Shown one piece after another: positions 1-10,407 of a stretch of DNA of 64,000 nucleotides. A model generated the notes under the pieces. That model was given only the letters and a program-made list of their open reading frames with translations, did not search any database and had not been told where the DNA came from. The position numbers were made by a program, and so were the translations under genes. How positions within the stretch are numbered: the stretch's first letter is position 1; every line of letters starts with the position of its first letter. Source of the stretch: Neurospora intermedia (lineage: Eukaryota; Ascomycota; Sordariomycetes; Sordariales; Sordariaceae); the NCBI GenBank assembly GCA_037102815.1, contig BTPP01000010.1, positions 682,001-746,000 of the forward strand. The letters run 5' to 3'.

Positions 1-1815
1 CGAGCGGGTCCGGTCCGTAGCGCATGTTTTCCACCAGGTAGAGCGCGATGCGCCGCTCATGCCCGTCGGCTTTGTTGTGGAAGTCTACGGTTGAGGATTG
101 AGGGTACCGATCGGGATCGCTCTTGCCGAGGGGCAGGTAGGCGTCAATGGTCTTGACGTTGGGGAAGGCTTGCATGCCGAACTCGGACACGAAGCGGCCG
201 CCGAGCTTGTCAAAGTTTTGCCATTTTTCTTGGGTGCCATGCCACACATTCCACTGGTGGATGTCGCCCACGGTAGGGTCGTGTGTGTCGACGCCGTCGC
301 CCCAGGGTGAGCCCGGGTGGTAGTAAGTAGATGGGATAAGCTCAGAGCAGACGTTGGGGAGGATCTTCTCGTAGATGTACCGGGCGGGGAAGTCGGTCTT
401 GAGCCAGTTGTCGGCGTTCTTGTCCTCGTACTTGTAGGTGAGGCTGACGCTTTCCTGGTACTGGTAGTCTTCGTTGTTTCCGGCCCAGATGACGATGGAA
501 GGGTGGTGACGCAGAAGCTTGACGTTCTCGTAGGCTTCGCGCTCGATGGACTTGAGAAGGGCAGGCCAGGCAGGGTAGTTGCCGCAGCCGAACATGAAGT
601 CTTGCCATACGAGAATGCCGAGCTCGTCGCAGGCGTCGTAAAAGGCTTGCTCTTCGTAGATACCGCCGCCCCAGACGCGGATCATGAACTGGTTGCCGTC
701 GGCCACGAGCTTGATCCAGTCGTAGTATCTCTCCTTGGTGATCCGAGGGATGAAGTTGTCGGCAGGAATCCAGTCGCTGCCACCGCAGTAAAGGGGTACG
801 TTGTTGACTTGGAAGAAGAAGCTCTTGCCGGGCTGGCCCTTAAGTGGTCGCTGGATGAGCTCAGCTCTGCGCAAGCCGATCCTCTTCTTGACTTCGTCTT
901 CCTCGCTATCGCCGGCAATAAGAGTAGCCTTGACCTGGTACAGGGGTTGCTTGCCATATCGAATGGGGTACCAGAGTGAAGGATTCTCAAGGGTGAGAGA
1001 GGTCGTGGCCTTGCCAGAACGGACTTGGACAGTTTCCGAGGCAACTTGCGTGCCGTCGAGGGAAATATTGAACCGCACTTTGTCTGCCTTGCCCTCGACC
1101 TCAGCAGTAACCTCGATGTCGGCAGACTTGAGGTCCTCCGGAACAGTCGACTGAACTTTTAGGTCTGCCAGCCTGCTCTCGAAGATCTCCAGGTTGATTG
1201 GCCTCCAGGGACCGCAGGTCAGGAGGGTCGGGCCCCAATCCCATCCCTATATGCAACTAGTAAGTAAAGTGTTTCGAAGACCAGCCATTACAGACCGAGA
1301 CAACTCACCCAGTGATACTGCGCTTTCCTCACGGCTAGTCTCGAGTTATCACCGTTCCAGCACCCCCACTTGTGATCGGGATATTTCTCAACTAGCTTCC
1401 ACCCCCTGAGGTAAGCACTGTCAAAGTCAATGACAAGCTCGTTATCTTCCTCTTTAAGCAAAGACGTAACTTCAACACGCTCGGGGATGAACATATTGTC
1501 TGCCTCAAGGATAGTGCTGCCGTTGAGCTTGACAGTGGCGAAGGTGTCGAGGCCGTCAAAGGCCAGGACGGCTTTTCCATTCTTGGGAACACTGGCTCCT
1601 TTGAAGGTAGTCTTGTAAGTCCATTGGGCCTCGCCGACCCACTGGACGTCGAGCTCATTCTTTCCGATAAAGGGATCGGGGATCAAGCCGTGGTGGAGGA
1701 GGTCTAGGTGAACATTGGTAGGGAACTGGGCGACGGGCAGGAACTTGCTGTGCTCCTTGTCGGCTTGTTTGAACCTCCAGTCCTTGTCGATGGGGATTAC
1801 GGAGCGGGGAGACAT
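1..1815 (-). CDS. Beta-mannosidase B, GH2 family (3' end off window)
   Basis: Hydrolyses terminal beta-1,4-mannose residues from manno-oligosaccharides. Exons are 1309-1815 and <1-1246, with a GT-AG intron at 1247-1308; the reading frame joins at YHW/GWDWGP. About 584 residues are visible. The order is an N-terminal jelly-roll sugar-binding domain, an Ig-like domain and then the TIM barrel. The barrel shows the acid/base Glu in GNNED (about residue 428) and the nucleophile Glu in SEFG (about residue 524). No signal peptide is seen (MSPRSVIPIDKDWRF), which fits the intracellular MndB type rather than the secreted MndA type. Fungal members are about 840 residues, so roughly 260 C-terminal residues lie beyond base 1. 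A TTTATAA-like box on this strand (1868-1874) lies about 55 bp upstream of the ATG. The family assignment is firm; the B subtype is inferred from the start and the lack of a signal. Confidence 0.93.
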
Positions 1816-1867
1816 ATTGTAAAGGGAATGTACAGGTAGAAAAGAGAGGATCGATGGAGGAGATGTG

Positions 1868-1874
1868 TTATAAA
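1868..1874 (-). promoter_or_regulatory. TATA-like box of the beta-mannosidase gene
   Basis: The complement reads TTTATAA, 53-59 bp upstream of the ATG at 1815. Only position and sequence support it. Confidence 0.35.
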
Positions 1875-3278
1875 GAGAGTATCAAACAATTTCCCGTCCT
1901 GCTTCCAGAGAAACAGAAACGACAGGACACTGACGAGGAGAGATGCTGCTGAGGACGAACCACTTGGTTCAGGGAATACAGCGCAGTTTTCCCATATTTA
2001 AGTCGAGGATGTGATACGTTCGAACAGTAGATCAGAGGTACCTAGCCAAGTTGCCCGGATACCTTGATGGGCTGTTGGTCCCATCGATATCATCCTCCTC
2101 ATGAAGCTCTGCAAGTTGATGGCGGGGAAAGACATCCCGAGGTATTGAATGGTACAATACCAGCTGCAAGCTGCATGAGAACCCCTGAACACCCCACTAA
2201 GCATGACGCTTGTAGCGCTCTACACTACATACACTACCTAAACACCAGACTATGTATGAGTGGTACGTACCTACCTATTCATCCATCATGCTGGCGATGC
2301 AGGCACAGCGGGGACGTTGTTGCACCGCGGCTGCTTCATCTTGACATATGCATATCTTCTCGGAGCTGTCAGGCATCTTGTGTCTGTATCGTTATGTTAT
2401 GAACCGCAGATGCTGTAGCTGTTGAACCGACCCAAAACATCATGACGGTGTGCGCTTCTCAAACGGATTGTCGACTCTTCATCTTGATGACCACGACTTG
2501 TAATTCTTCAACTGAACAGAAATGAAGTGTGTGATAACAACACGCCGAGACTGTATAAAGTCCAGAGATCTGATAACATGGGAGAAGTCTTGGCCTTAGA
2601 CCCCTGAAGCGCGGAGGGAGACCTTCCGCTTCCCTATTCACATAGTAGGCTAAATCCCCACCGTGTGAGCGCGGCTACGGCCAGCTTCAGCAACATTTGG
2701 CCCCTGTCCTTTGAAGACTTTCAACCCTCATTGTCGCAATCGACCCTGGTGTGACGATGGGAGAGGTAGATTCGCACTGTATTAGGCGCGATATCACAGG
2801 TGCGGAGATTATGTATGGCGTTGAAGACCAAAAGTTATATCGTTCCCTTCCCGGAGAAGTATCATTCCGGTTGAGGCGGATGGGCGCACTCCGAATACAC
2901 ATGATCCGTTATCAGGCGCTCAACTTTCTCCATACATGGTAGAAAAAAGATATGTAAAAATCTTGGTACAAATGTCAAAGTCTACAAGCAGTAAACGCCA
3001 AGCTTGAAAATACAAAAGATGTCATAATCTACAAGTCAATACAATGGTAGGCTATGCAAAACAAAGGCCCAAGAAAACCGCTCCGCCGACGCCAATTTTC
3101 ACACCCCAGAATAAAGCCCTGACTTGTCAACATGTCCCCCTCTGTTTCCCAAAACGAGGGATGTGCCATTGTTGAGACCAAAGAAAAAGCAAGACGCATA
3201 TGGTATCATAGGCAAGGCTGGGGAAAAAAACGCCTTCTCCCAGAAAAACGACGACCCAAAACATCGACCCATGCAGAT
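1875..3278. other. Intergenic, no supported gene
   Basis: This lies between the 5' end of the mannosidase and the 3' end of the Rab gene. Open frames are short, overlap on both strands and show no recognisable protein. An ACCTACCT motif occurs near 2270. Confidence 0.5.
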
Positions 3279-4493
3279 TCAACAACAACCATTGTTCCTC
3301 CTTCTGCCACTGGTGAGCGTAAAGACTTCCTCCCACTCCCTCAACCCCTGGACTCCTCGCCTTGGCTTGCGCCTCCGATTTCTTGTTCCCTGTTCGTCCC
3401 CGGTCATGGAACTTTTAATACTTGCTCCATCGCTCGCACCACCGCTCCATCCACCTCCATAATCGCCATACTGAATTCCGCTCATCGGATCATCTGGGTC
3501 AATCTCGCCCAACTCAATCTTGGTCAAGATCATCCTCGCCAGTCTCCCAAACACCTCGTCAACACCCTCGCCGCTGAAGGCGCTGACTTCCATCGTCACT
3601 GGTACATTGACCATACTTGCCCATCGACTCGCGTCTACCGCCGAAACCTCTCGTCCATCTGGCGCCACCGTAGCTTGTAGCTGCGACCCGAGTCCATACC
3701 CGTAACTCGTACTCGTACTGTCTCCCGGGCGGATGGTGGATGTAGTAGAGGACGCGTAGCTCCCCGCTTGCAACGGCGTCCCGGCCACGCTGGCGCCCGC
3801 GCTCCCCGTATGCACACTACTAATCGTATACGGAATGCTATGCGCGCTGATACTGCTTGGTGTAGGTGGCGGCAGCGGGCCGAGCAGGTCCTCTTCGTCA
3901 CCGGGATGGCCGCCCCCGGCTAGGTCGAGTTTGTTCCCCACCAGGATGAGACTCAGGTTCGGCGAGGCGAGCGCGCGGGCGTCGTTGAGAAAGGGCTGTA
4001 GGTTGGAGAAGCTGTTGTGGGATGTGATGTCGTAGCAGAGCACGGCTCCAGCGGCGCCGCGGTAGTAGGAGCGGGACACAGAGCGGAAGCGCTCGGTTCC
4101 GGCAGTGTCCCAGAGTTGTAGCTTGATGCGCTTCCGGCGGGCGCCGGTGCCGACTTTTATGATTTTGGAGGCGAACTCGACGCCGATTGTTTGGGAGGAG
4201 AGGACGCGCCATTCGCTTTTCACGAAGCGATGAAGGAGGCAGGATCTGGGGTTCAAGCGGTTAGATGGGGATCGGAGTTGTGGAATTGGGTTAGAGATGC
4301 TTACTTTCCTGACCCGCTTGGCCCAAGGAGGATGATCTTTGCGAGGTAATCGTACATGCTCCCTAGTTCCTGTGGCCAGAATGTCTGTTAGATAGAGGTG
4401 CCAACGTAATCCCACTCTTGGATTTATTACCTGCTCTCTTCCAGTCCCCGCGCTCTCCTCGCTCGTAGCGGATGACCGCCTAGGTCTTGTCAT
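3279..4493 (-). CDS. Rab4-like small GTPase with long internal insertion
   Basis: A membrane-traffic GTPase, probably of the Rab4/Rab14 endosomal recycling group. Exons are 4431-4493, 4305-4369 and 3279-4245; introns are 61 and 59 nt. The spliced product is 364 residues. Visible motifs are G1 GPSGSGKSCL (the P-loop, split by intron 2), the switch I segment TIGVEF, G3 WDTAGTERF, G4 NKLD, G5 SAFSG and a C-terminal NNGCC double cysteine for geranylgeranylation. Rabs are usually about 200-220 residues. The excess comes from an N-terminal Arg/Ser extension, about 85 Gly/Ser/Thr/Pro-rich residues inserted between G4 and G5, and a basic hypervariable tail. The frame also stays open across both introns because their lengths sum to 120, but the unspliced form lacks the P-loop. 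The subfamily is less sure than the family. Confidence 0.92.
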   Translation of the reverse strand: MTRPRRSSATSEESAGTGREQVINPRVGLRWHLYLTDILATGTREHVRLPRKDHPPWAKRVRKVSISNPIPQLRSPSNRLNPRSCLLHRFVKSEWRVLSSQTIGVEFASKIIKVGTGARRKRIKLQLWDTAGTERFRSVSRSYYRGAAGAVLCYDITSHNSFSNLQPFLNDARALASPNLSLILVGNKLDLAGGGHPGDEEDLLGPLPPPTPSSISAHSIPYTISSVHTGSAGASVAGTPLQAGSYASSTTSTIRPGDSTSTSYGYGLGSQLQATVAPDGREVSAVDASRWASMVNVPVTMEVSAFSGEGVDEVFGRLARMILTKIELGEIDPDDPMSGIQYGDYGGGWSGGASDGASIKSSMTGDEQGTRNRRRKPRRGVQGLREWEEVFTLTSGRRRNNGCC

Positions 4494-5452
4494 GGTGAAT
4501 GAATTGTCTGTATGGCTTCTTGAAATCCTCTGGTATCCCAGCTGACGGACGATTTACCGGCTCGTTAAGCGATGGAGCACAATGGGCCGAGTTTGGTTGT
4601 TGTTTCGCCGCGAGATTCTGTTATCGGGTTGCTATATGTGATGACGAATTCGAGCTATGTCGTTTTGTGAGGAGTTCATGTGGTCAGTTGACTTGGGCGT
4701 ATTTTTTTTTTTGTGATTCTCAAATCCGAGGAATATGTTGGGCAATCTGATTTCGAGCAGCGCGCAAATGCTGTCGTAGATGGTGAAATCGTCGATATCT
4801 AGTTTGTAGGTTGAATTGTTCGTGTTTGTTAAACCATGGATATGCTGTCACCCGGTTCGGCCGCTGGGGGGCTGGCGAGACAAGGCTCCACAACGTGTGG
4901 GAGAGGCTTATCGCGGCAACAAGGGACTTTGATAAGGACGGACTTCCCAAGTTGCCTAGGTCGTTGCAGGTGTCGTACCTATGTCGGTTGTGAGGTGACG
5001 ACTGAGTTATCAGAGGTGAAGAGTACTGACAACGGAAAAGTCGGTCTGCAGAGGTAGAGGTAGGATATCAGGGTTGCTTTCACAGAATGCAAGATTGGAC
5101 CCAACGTCACAGTCTTTGATTGCAGCCAACAATTTGCAATTGGAAATCGGGTGATGAGCTGTTACTGCTTGCTTCAGGTTCAGTTGCCGCTGTGAAGGGA
5201 ACGCACAGGCCACCGAGCCCTCGACTGGGCCAGGGTCCTGAAAAGCAACCGCCTGCAGCGTGCAGTGTGCCGAGGCACTCCATGTCTGCCAAAACCGCGG
5301 GAGGGGGGGGGGACCCCGATTCCCGACATCCACTGTGAGCCCCATTTGAGTCGGGGTCCTCTTCTTGTCATGACTTATGCTGAACATGTAACTTGAATTA
5401 CTTCAATTATTTTCCGAAAAGTATTGTGTTGATTGAAGAATAATTTTTCAGA
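4494..5452. other. Divergent intergenic region, Rab / SDR
   Basis: This 959-bp spacer holds the promoters of two divergent genes. It has a T run near 4701-4712 and a G run near 5302-5311. No supported gene is seen. Confidence 0.5.
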
Positions 5453-6372
5453 ATGATTATCGAAGGAAGAACATTTGTCGTCTCGGGCGGGTACGTATCA
5501 GCGATGACATCACATCATAAGTCGAGTGGGTTCTTTTGACTGACAACTATATACACTATGTACTTTCAGTGCTTCTGGCCTCGGCCGTGCCTGTGTTCGG
5601 GACATTGTCAAGTCGGGCGGTAATGCTGCTGTCCTTGACATGAACGAGGAAACCGGAGCCGCTCTGGCCAAGGAACTTGGGTCATCCATCCGCTTCTTCA
5701 AGTGCGACGTGACGGACACCGAGAACATTGCGTCCGTCGTGAAGTCAACCCTGGAATGGATCAAGGAGACTGGGAAGCCTCTCGGTGGAATCATCCCCGC
5801 CGCCGGGGTTGGAAGTCCGGGTTTGGTAGGTATTCCTGCCAATGTCTCCGCGTTGGACTTGAACTAACACTCGCCAGATGCTGGACAAGTCCCTGAACCC
5901 ACTTTCCTTGTCGTCCATTGACTTTGTCCTTTCCATCAACCTCCGCGGTGTCCTCGATCTCGTGCGCCAGTTCCTCCCTGCTCTCGCTTCTTCTCCGGCC
6001 TACGGTCCTGACGGCGAGCATGGTGTGATTATTATGGTTGCCAGCTCTGCCGCCTTTGATGGTCAGATGGGTCAGGTTTCTTATGCCGCCAGCAAGGGCG
6101 CTGTTGCCGCCATGACGCTGCCCATGGCTCGGGATCTATCCCGATTTGGAATCAGAGTCGTCACCATTGCGCCGAGCATGTTCGACTCGGCCATGACGGC
6201 CATGATGAGCGACAAGGTCAGGACGGGGTTGAAGAAGGCGATGGAGTTTCCTTCACGAGCGGGCCAGCCAGAAGAGTTTGCTTCCTTGGCCAGGCAAGCG
6301 ATTGAGAATGTCATGTTGAACGGTGTAGTCATTCGGCTGGATGGCGCCACGAGGATGCCCAGCAAATTGTAA
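5453..6372 (+). CDS. Short-chain dehydrogenase, HSD17B10-like
   Basis: An NAD(P)-dependent oxidoreductase of the classical SDR type, 262 residues. Exons are 5453-5490, 5570-5825 and 5878-6372, all with GT-AG introns and consistent phases. The N-terminus shows the cofactor motif GGASGLGRA (spanning intron 1), the acidic residue after strand 2 (AVLDMN) that favours NAD, CDVTD, and an AAGVG segment equivalent to NNAG. The catalytic Ser lies in VASSAAFDG and the Tyr/Lys pair in YAASK. The C-terminus IRLDGATRMPSK resembles type 2 3-hydroxyacyl-CoA dehydrogenase (HSD17B10), which acts in isoleucine and fatty acid breakdown in mitochondria. No clear mitochondrial presequence is visible, so the location is open. 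The fold and catalysis are firm; the substrate is inferred. Confidence 0.88.
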
Positions 6373-6814
6373 CTTTCACCATTTACAAAGCCTCACCCAA
6401 GTGTGTCTTCAATCTCCTTCATGGCATTGCTCCAAGTCTCTCTACAGCCATGCTGTGACACAGACGTACCATCTGAAAGAATAACTTTAGCCAGTGCGCA
6501 TCCACCTTGATGTGTGGATGTGGATGTTTAACAAGGGACTCCAGGAAACCAAACCCGGGGTTGAGCCGGGGCCCACGGAATGGACAAGGGGTAAAGTGGG
6601 GGTCGTGTGTCTGAACTCCCGACGGTTCGGAACAACCCGACATTGCGGGGTATGAAGCTCCAAGTGGGGCATCTAGATGACGGCATCACCAGCGCGCGGG
6701 TGTCGGTTTGCGTCGGTTTCCTTTTGAGCCAAGTTCATCCCATGGGCGCTTTGTCACCGTGCCACGACGAGACCTCCTAAAAGATCGGATCTTCCCCCCT
6801 AACCGTCAGATCGA
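6373..6814. other. Intergenic, promoter of the D-2-hydroxyacid dehydrogenase
   Basis: About 440 bp between two genes on the + strand. No supported gene or repeat is seen. Confidence 0.45.
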
Positions 6815-8053
6815 ATGTCACTTTTGTCCACATCTCTGAGACGCGGTCCCAGGCTCTTCGCAACAATGTCCTCTTCTCCACTAAAGGTCGCAGTCCTCGA
6901 TGACTACCAGGGCATTTCGGAACCAAAATTCAAGGCTCTGGACTCGTCAAAGTACGAAGTCTCCTTCTTCAAGGACACCCTCCGCCCGTATAACCACCCC
7001 GACACTACTCAAGATGTAAAGGATCAGCTTGTCAAGAGGCTGGAGCCCTTCACTGTCATCTGTACGTCTCTTTCGAATCTCATACTCCTTTCTTCTCATT
7101 CAACTCCCTTGCATGAAATCACCCATTTATAATCAATTGACACATCTACACACTCTCTCACAGCAACAATGAGAGAACGCACCCCCTTCCCACGCGAGCT
7201 CATCTCCCGCCTCCCCAACCTCAAGCTCCTCCTCACCACCGGCAACCGCAACCTGGGCTTAGACTTGGACGCTTTCAAGGAGCGGGGCATCCCCGTCGCC
7301 GGCGCCGTCGACAAGTCCAACCCAGGCAGCGTCGGTTCCGTCAGCACCACCGAGCACTGCGTCACCATGATCCTCGCCGCCGCCCGCAACGTAGCCCAGG
7401 ACGACCGGGCCGTCAAGACGGGCGGGTGGCAGACCGTCCCCGCCGTCAGCCTGCGGGGCAAGACCTTGGGTACTGTTGGCCTGGGTAGACTTGGCGTAGC
7501 GGTGGCCAAGATCATGAGTGTCGCTTTTGGCATGAAGGTCGTTGCTTGGAGCAGCAACCTCACGCAGGAGAAGGCGGACGAGCAGGCTGTCAAGGCCGGC
7601 TTGCCGGTGGAGGATGCGCAGACGGGCGAGAAGACGTTCAGGGTGGTCAGCAAGGAGGAGCTGTTTAGTACGGCGGATGTAGTGAGCGTGCACTTGGTTT
7701 TGTCGGATCGGTCAAGGGGTGGGATCGCCAAGAAGGATCTGGAGTTGATGAAGAAGACGGCCATCTTTGTGAACACGTCACGCGGACCCCTCGTGGTCGA
7801 GGAGGATCTGCTCCAAGTGTTGGAGCAGGGCAAGATCAGGGCGGCGGCGCTGGATGTGTTCAACTTGGAGCCACTGCCGTTGGATAGCAAGTGGAGGACA
7901 ACCAAGTGGGGAGAGAACGGGCGGAGCAGAGTGCTGCTTACACCCCATATGGGGTATGTTGAGGAGGATACGCTGTCCGGGTGGTATGATCAACAAATTG
8001 AGAACTTGGAGAGATGGGTGAAGGGCGAGCAGTTGAGTTTGAGCTTGTATTAG
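6815..8053 (+). CDS. D-isomer-specific 2-hydroxyacid dehydrogenase
   Basis: An NAD-dependent oxidoreductase of the phosphoglycerate/glycerate dehydrogenase superfamily, 378 residues. Exons are 6815-7061 and 7164-8053. The central Rossmann motif is GLGRLG. Catalytic residues are visible: Arg in LSDRSRGG, Glu in FNLEPLP and His in LTPHMGY. The N-terminal catalytic-domain half starts KVAVLDDYQG. The first 17 residues (MSLLSTSLRRGPRLFAT) are Arg/Ser/Leu-rich without acids and look like a mitochondrial presequence. A second in-frame ATG at 6866 would give a cytosolic form, so dual targeting is possible. The enzyme is close to the hydroxypyruvate reductase/SerA-like fungal group, but the substrate cannot be read from sequence. 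The stop is TAG, followed by only nine in-frame codons. Confidence 0.9.
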
Positions 8054-8176
8054 GTCGAGCTTTTGGAGATGGACAATCAATAAGTATCATTGACCCCCAT
8101 TCTTTGCTGGCGGCAGGCTGATAATCATCGCGTCAAGCGAGAGCAGACGATAAACCCAGTCTCTTGTGAGCACAAG

Positions 8177-8872
8177 TTAATATCTTGCTCTCTTTGCCGG
8201 CCTTGATGAAGTCTGCTGAACAGGGACAGGTTTTTCAACTTTTCTCTTGTAGCTTGGGCCTGGCCTTTTTCTGACATAGTGAAACCCTTGGCCAAAGTCC
8301 TTGACGGACTGCGCAATGTTCCGGTACAGAGGATTAGCCACCTCACGTCCACCATCCACCTCAACCGTGATCAGGTATTCAGTGCTCTGATCGACATTAA
8401 CCTTTACGTATGGCTGCTGGGCCGCGTCTTTACCGTCTTCCTTGTCACTTGCCGCAGCCTGTTGTTGATTGTCCTGGGCCTCCTCGTCTCGATCCCGCCT
8501 TCCCAACATGTAGCATTCATACGCCAAAGACTCAGGCTCTCCTGGGAAGTCGATGGGCTCGAGGTGACGAATGGGGTTTTTCTTGGGATCGACGCCACCG
8601 TGGAACATCATCCACAGGAAATTGGAGATATACCATCCCACAAAAGCCTCGGTTTTGACTTTGCGGTCGCGCTTAGCGTGGTAGATGTTGTAGAGAGCCA
8701 GTGCCGTAGCCTCCTTGAGAGCCGCGTTGTACTTTTCCGGATCGCTCATTTCCGGCTTGACTTTGAGGATGTCGGCCATGACGATAGAGCGCTGCAGCTT
8801 GATGATGTTCTGCACTTCTTCCATGGTGGGCACCTGTTGCTGTACTTTCTGCTGCTGCTGCGGGATATCCAT
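8177..8872 (-). CDS. Unknown protein with basic C-terminus (231 aa)
   Basis: A single uninterrupted exon with the ATG at 8872. I do not recognise the family. The N-terminus is Gln-rich (DIPQQQQKVQQQ). Residues about 15-120 are mixed helix-like sequence with a compact aromatic segment (VGWYISNFLWMMFHGG) that looks like a folded core. A Gln/Asp-rich linker follows, and the tail is basic (KRKVEKP, RPAKRARY), suggesting a nuclear localisation signal. There is no signal peptide or clear membrane span. Its tail faces the D-2-hydroxyacid dehydrogenase 124 bp away. Codon use and the long open frame support a real gene; the function is unknown. Confidence 0.75.
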   Translation of the reverse strand: MDIPQQQQKVQQQVPTMEEVQNIIKLQRSIVMADILKVKPEMSDPEKYNAALKEATALALYNIYHAKRDRKVKTEAFVGWYISNFLWMMFHGGVDPKKNPIRHLEPIDFPGEPESLAYECYMLGRRDRDEEAQDNQQQAAASDKEDGKDAAQQPYVKVNVDQSTEYLITVEVDGGREVANPLYRNIAQSVKDFGQGFHYVRKRPGPSYKRKVEKPVPVQQTSSRPAKRARY

Positions 8873-9540
8873 GATGGCTATGTGATGGCGGTGTCGAAAG
8901 CGATGGCTCCTGGGTGTTGACTGACAACTGACTATGATGAAAGATGGGAGCTTTGCGTTTTCTTTTATATGTAAGTCCTGAAAGTAGCAGAAGCTATCGC
9001 CTCGGATGTGTTGCTTCGAAAAGCACTCGTGACCAGAATGCTTGTGTAAAGAGCTGCCGCTGTTGATGTTGTCGTTGTTGAAGTGTCGCTCTCGTCAGAC
9101 CAAGAAATGTCAGCCAAGCTTGTGAAGTAACATTGCGAGGTACAATTTATATAGGTATGAAGATACTGAGAGAATCGCAGCAAAATAGAATCAGGGGTCT
9201 TGGTCAACTGTACATAAGTTGTTCTGTGGAGTTTGGATGGAGTTTGGTTCACACCTTACGAGTGGAAAAAAGAAATGCCAAGCATTCCCCCCGCCCCCAT
9301 CACAAACCCTAACCTCTACCTTCACTCAAACAAAGGGTTAGTTTCTACAGCAACAGATCACTGGCAGCAGGTACGTTGGCTAGGAATCTGAAATGATAAG
9401 GGCGGGTATTGAGGGAACTTATAGTAAAAGAAAAAAAAAAAGTTAAAGTCGATAACCGTTAACGTTGAAGCCGTAAGTATCGCACTCGTTATTCCCAAGA
9501 CAAACCAACCGATGAGGGGCCAACCATGTCAACCGAGTGA
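8873..9540. other. Intergenic, no supported gene
   Basis: This is upstream of the unknown basic protein. Only short open frames are present, with an A-rich run near 9428-9442. Confidence 0.45.
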
Positions 9541-9547
9541 AGGATAG

Positions 9548-9565
9548 GAAAAGAAAAAAGAAAGC
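9548..9565 (-). terminator. Pol III T-run terminator of tRNA-Leu
   Basis: Downstream of the tRNA on the minus strand are T runs (A runs on the + strand near 9550-9562). They follow a small GC inverted repeat, CCACCCGAGCTCGGTGG, near 9567-9583. Confidence 0.5.
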
Positions 9566-9595
9566 TCCACCCGAGCTCGGTGGAAGAGATATGTT

Positions 9596-9702
9596 TGACA
9601 AGAGTGGGATTCGAACCCACGCCCTTTCGGACCACGGATTTCTCAGATGAGGATTAAGGGTTAACCTTAACGTGGCGCCTTAGACCGCTCGGCCATCTTG
9701 CC
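9596..9702 (-). tRNA. tRNA-Leu(AAG) with 27-nt intron
   Basis: Folded by eye. Acceptor GGCAAGA pairs with TCTTGTC (one G-T pair), and the D arm is GGCCGAGCGGTCTAAGGC. The anticodon stem is CCACG/CGTGG, the T arm GTGGG-TTCGAAT-CCCAC and the discriminator A. The anticodon AAG is at 9666-9668. A 27-nt intron (9638-9664) starts one base after the anticodon, at the canonical position. The identity follows from the anticodon and the leucine-type D arm; the variable arm is short. Confidence 0.92.
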
Positions 9703-10407
9703 TGATATAATCTTTTTTCGAAATCTCTACTCCTATATCGTGGCTGGGCACCCATGGTTTGGCTTCAGGTTAAGGAGGGCAGCATGGCCACCAGTGCTGC
9801 TGGTAACCGATTGCAACTGAAGTAATCATACGATGTATGGTAAGGTGTGACATCAATTAGAATGCCAAAGAGACATTAGTCTTGGTGTGTATCATCTCGA
9901 ACACAACCTGTCAACTTGTTGTTTTTGCGTTGCCACAGCGTCGGTGTAGGCGCAACATCATCGGAATCTGAGGTCGACAAATGCTTCCCAAGGGCGACGG
10001 GACCGACGAAAAAAAGGACGAAAGCGGGGTTCTGCTTGCGTAGAATCCACCAGCTTTGATTGGTTGGTACCTTGCATAACTGATCCACCTGCCCCTGGGT
10101 AAGGGTCCTTCCTCCTCTTCCTTTCGACAACTCACTGCGAACAAAGACAATCCGTCCGACTCTCAAAAATGCACTACTAGTGCAACCACGAAGACCTAGG
10201 GCAGCCTAAGTCTGATGGGGTATTATAGAATTTGAGGGTATCGATACTTTCATACATTACATGTTTCTTCGCTATCATGGCTCTGCCGATGATCTAACTT
10301 ACTGACGCCGGTCTGACTGAGTCCTCCGAGATGCGAATTTGGAGCAGGTGGGGCCCTTCGGCTACCGGCATTCTGCCCCTCGCATTTCGCCGTTAGTCAT
10401 TTCCACC
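9703..10407. other. Intergenic, no supported gene
   Basis: About 700 bp between tRNA-Leu and the 3' end of the membrane protein gene. No supported gene is seen. Confidence 0.45.

Noticed and set aside
317-979. 220-codon open frame on the + strand
   Set aside because: It is a shadow of the beta-mannosidase exon on the minus strand; only the minus frame shows family motifs and catalytic residues.
8052-8085. TAG stop of the D-2-hydroxyacid dehydrogenase with nine in-frame codons
   Set aside because: Too short to mean anything.
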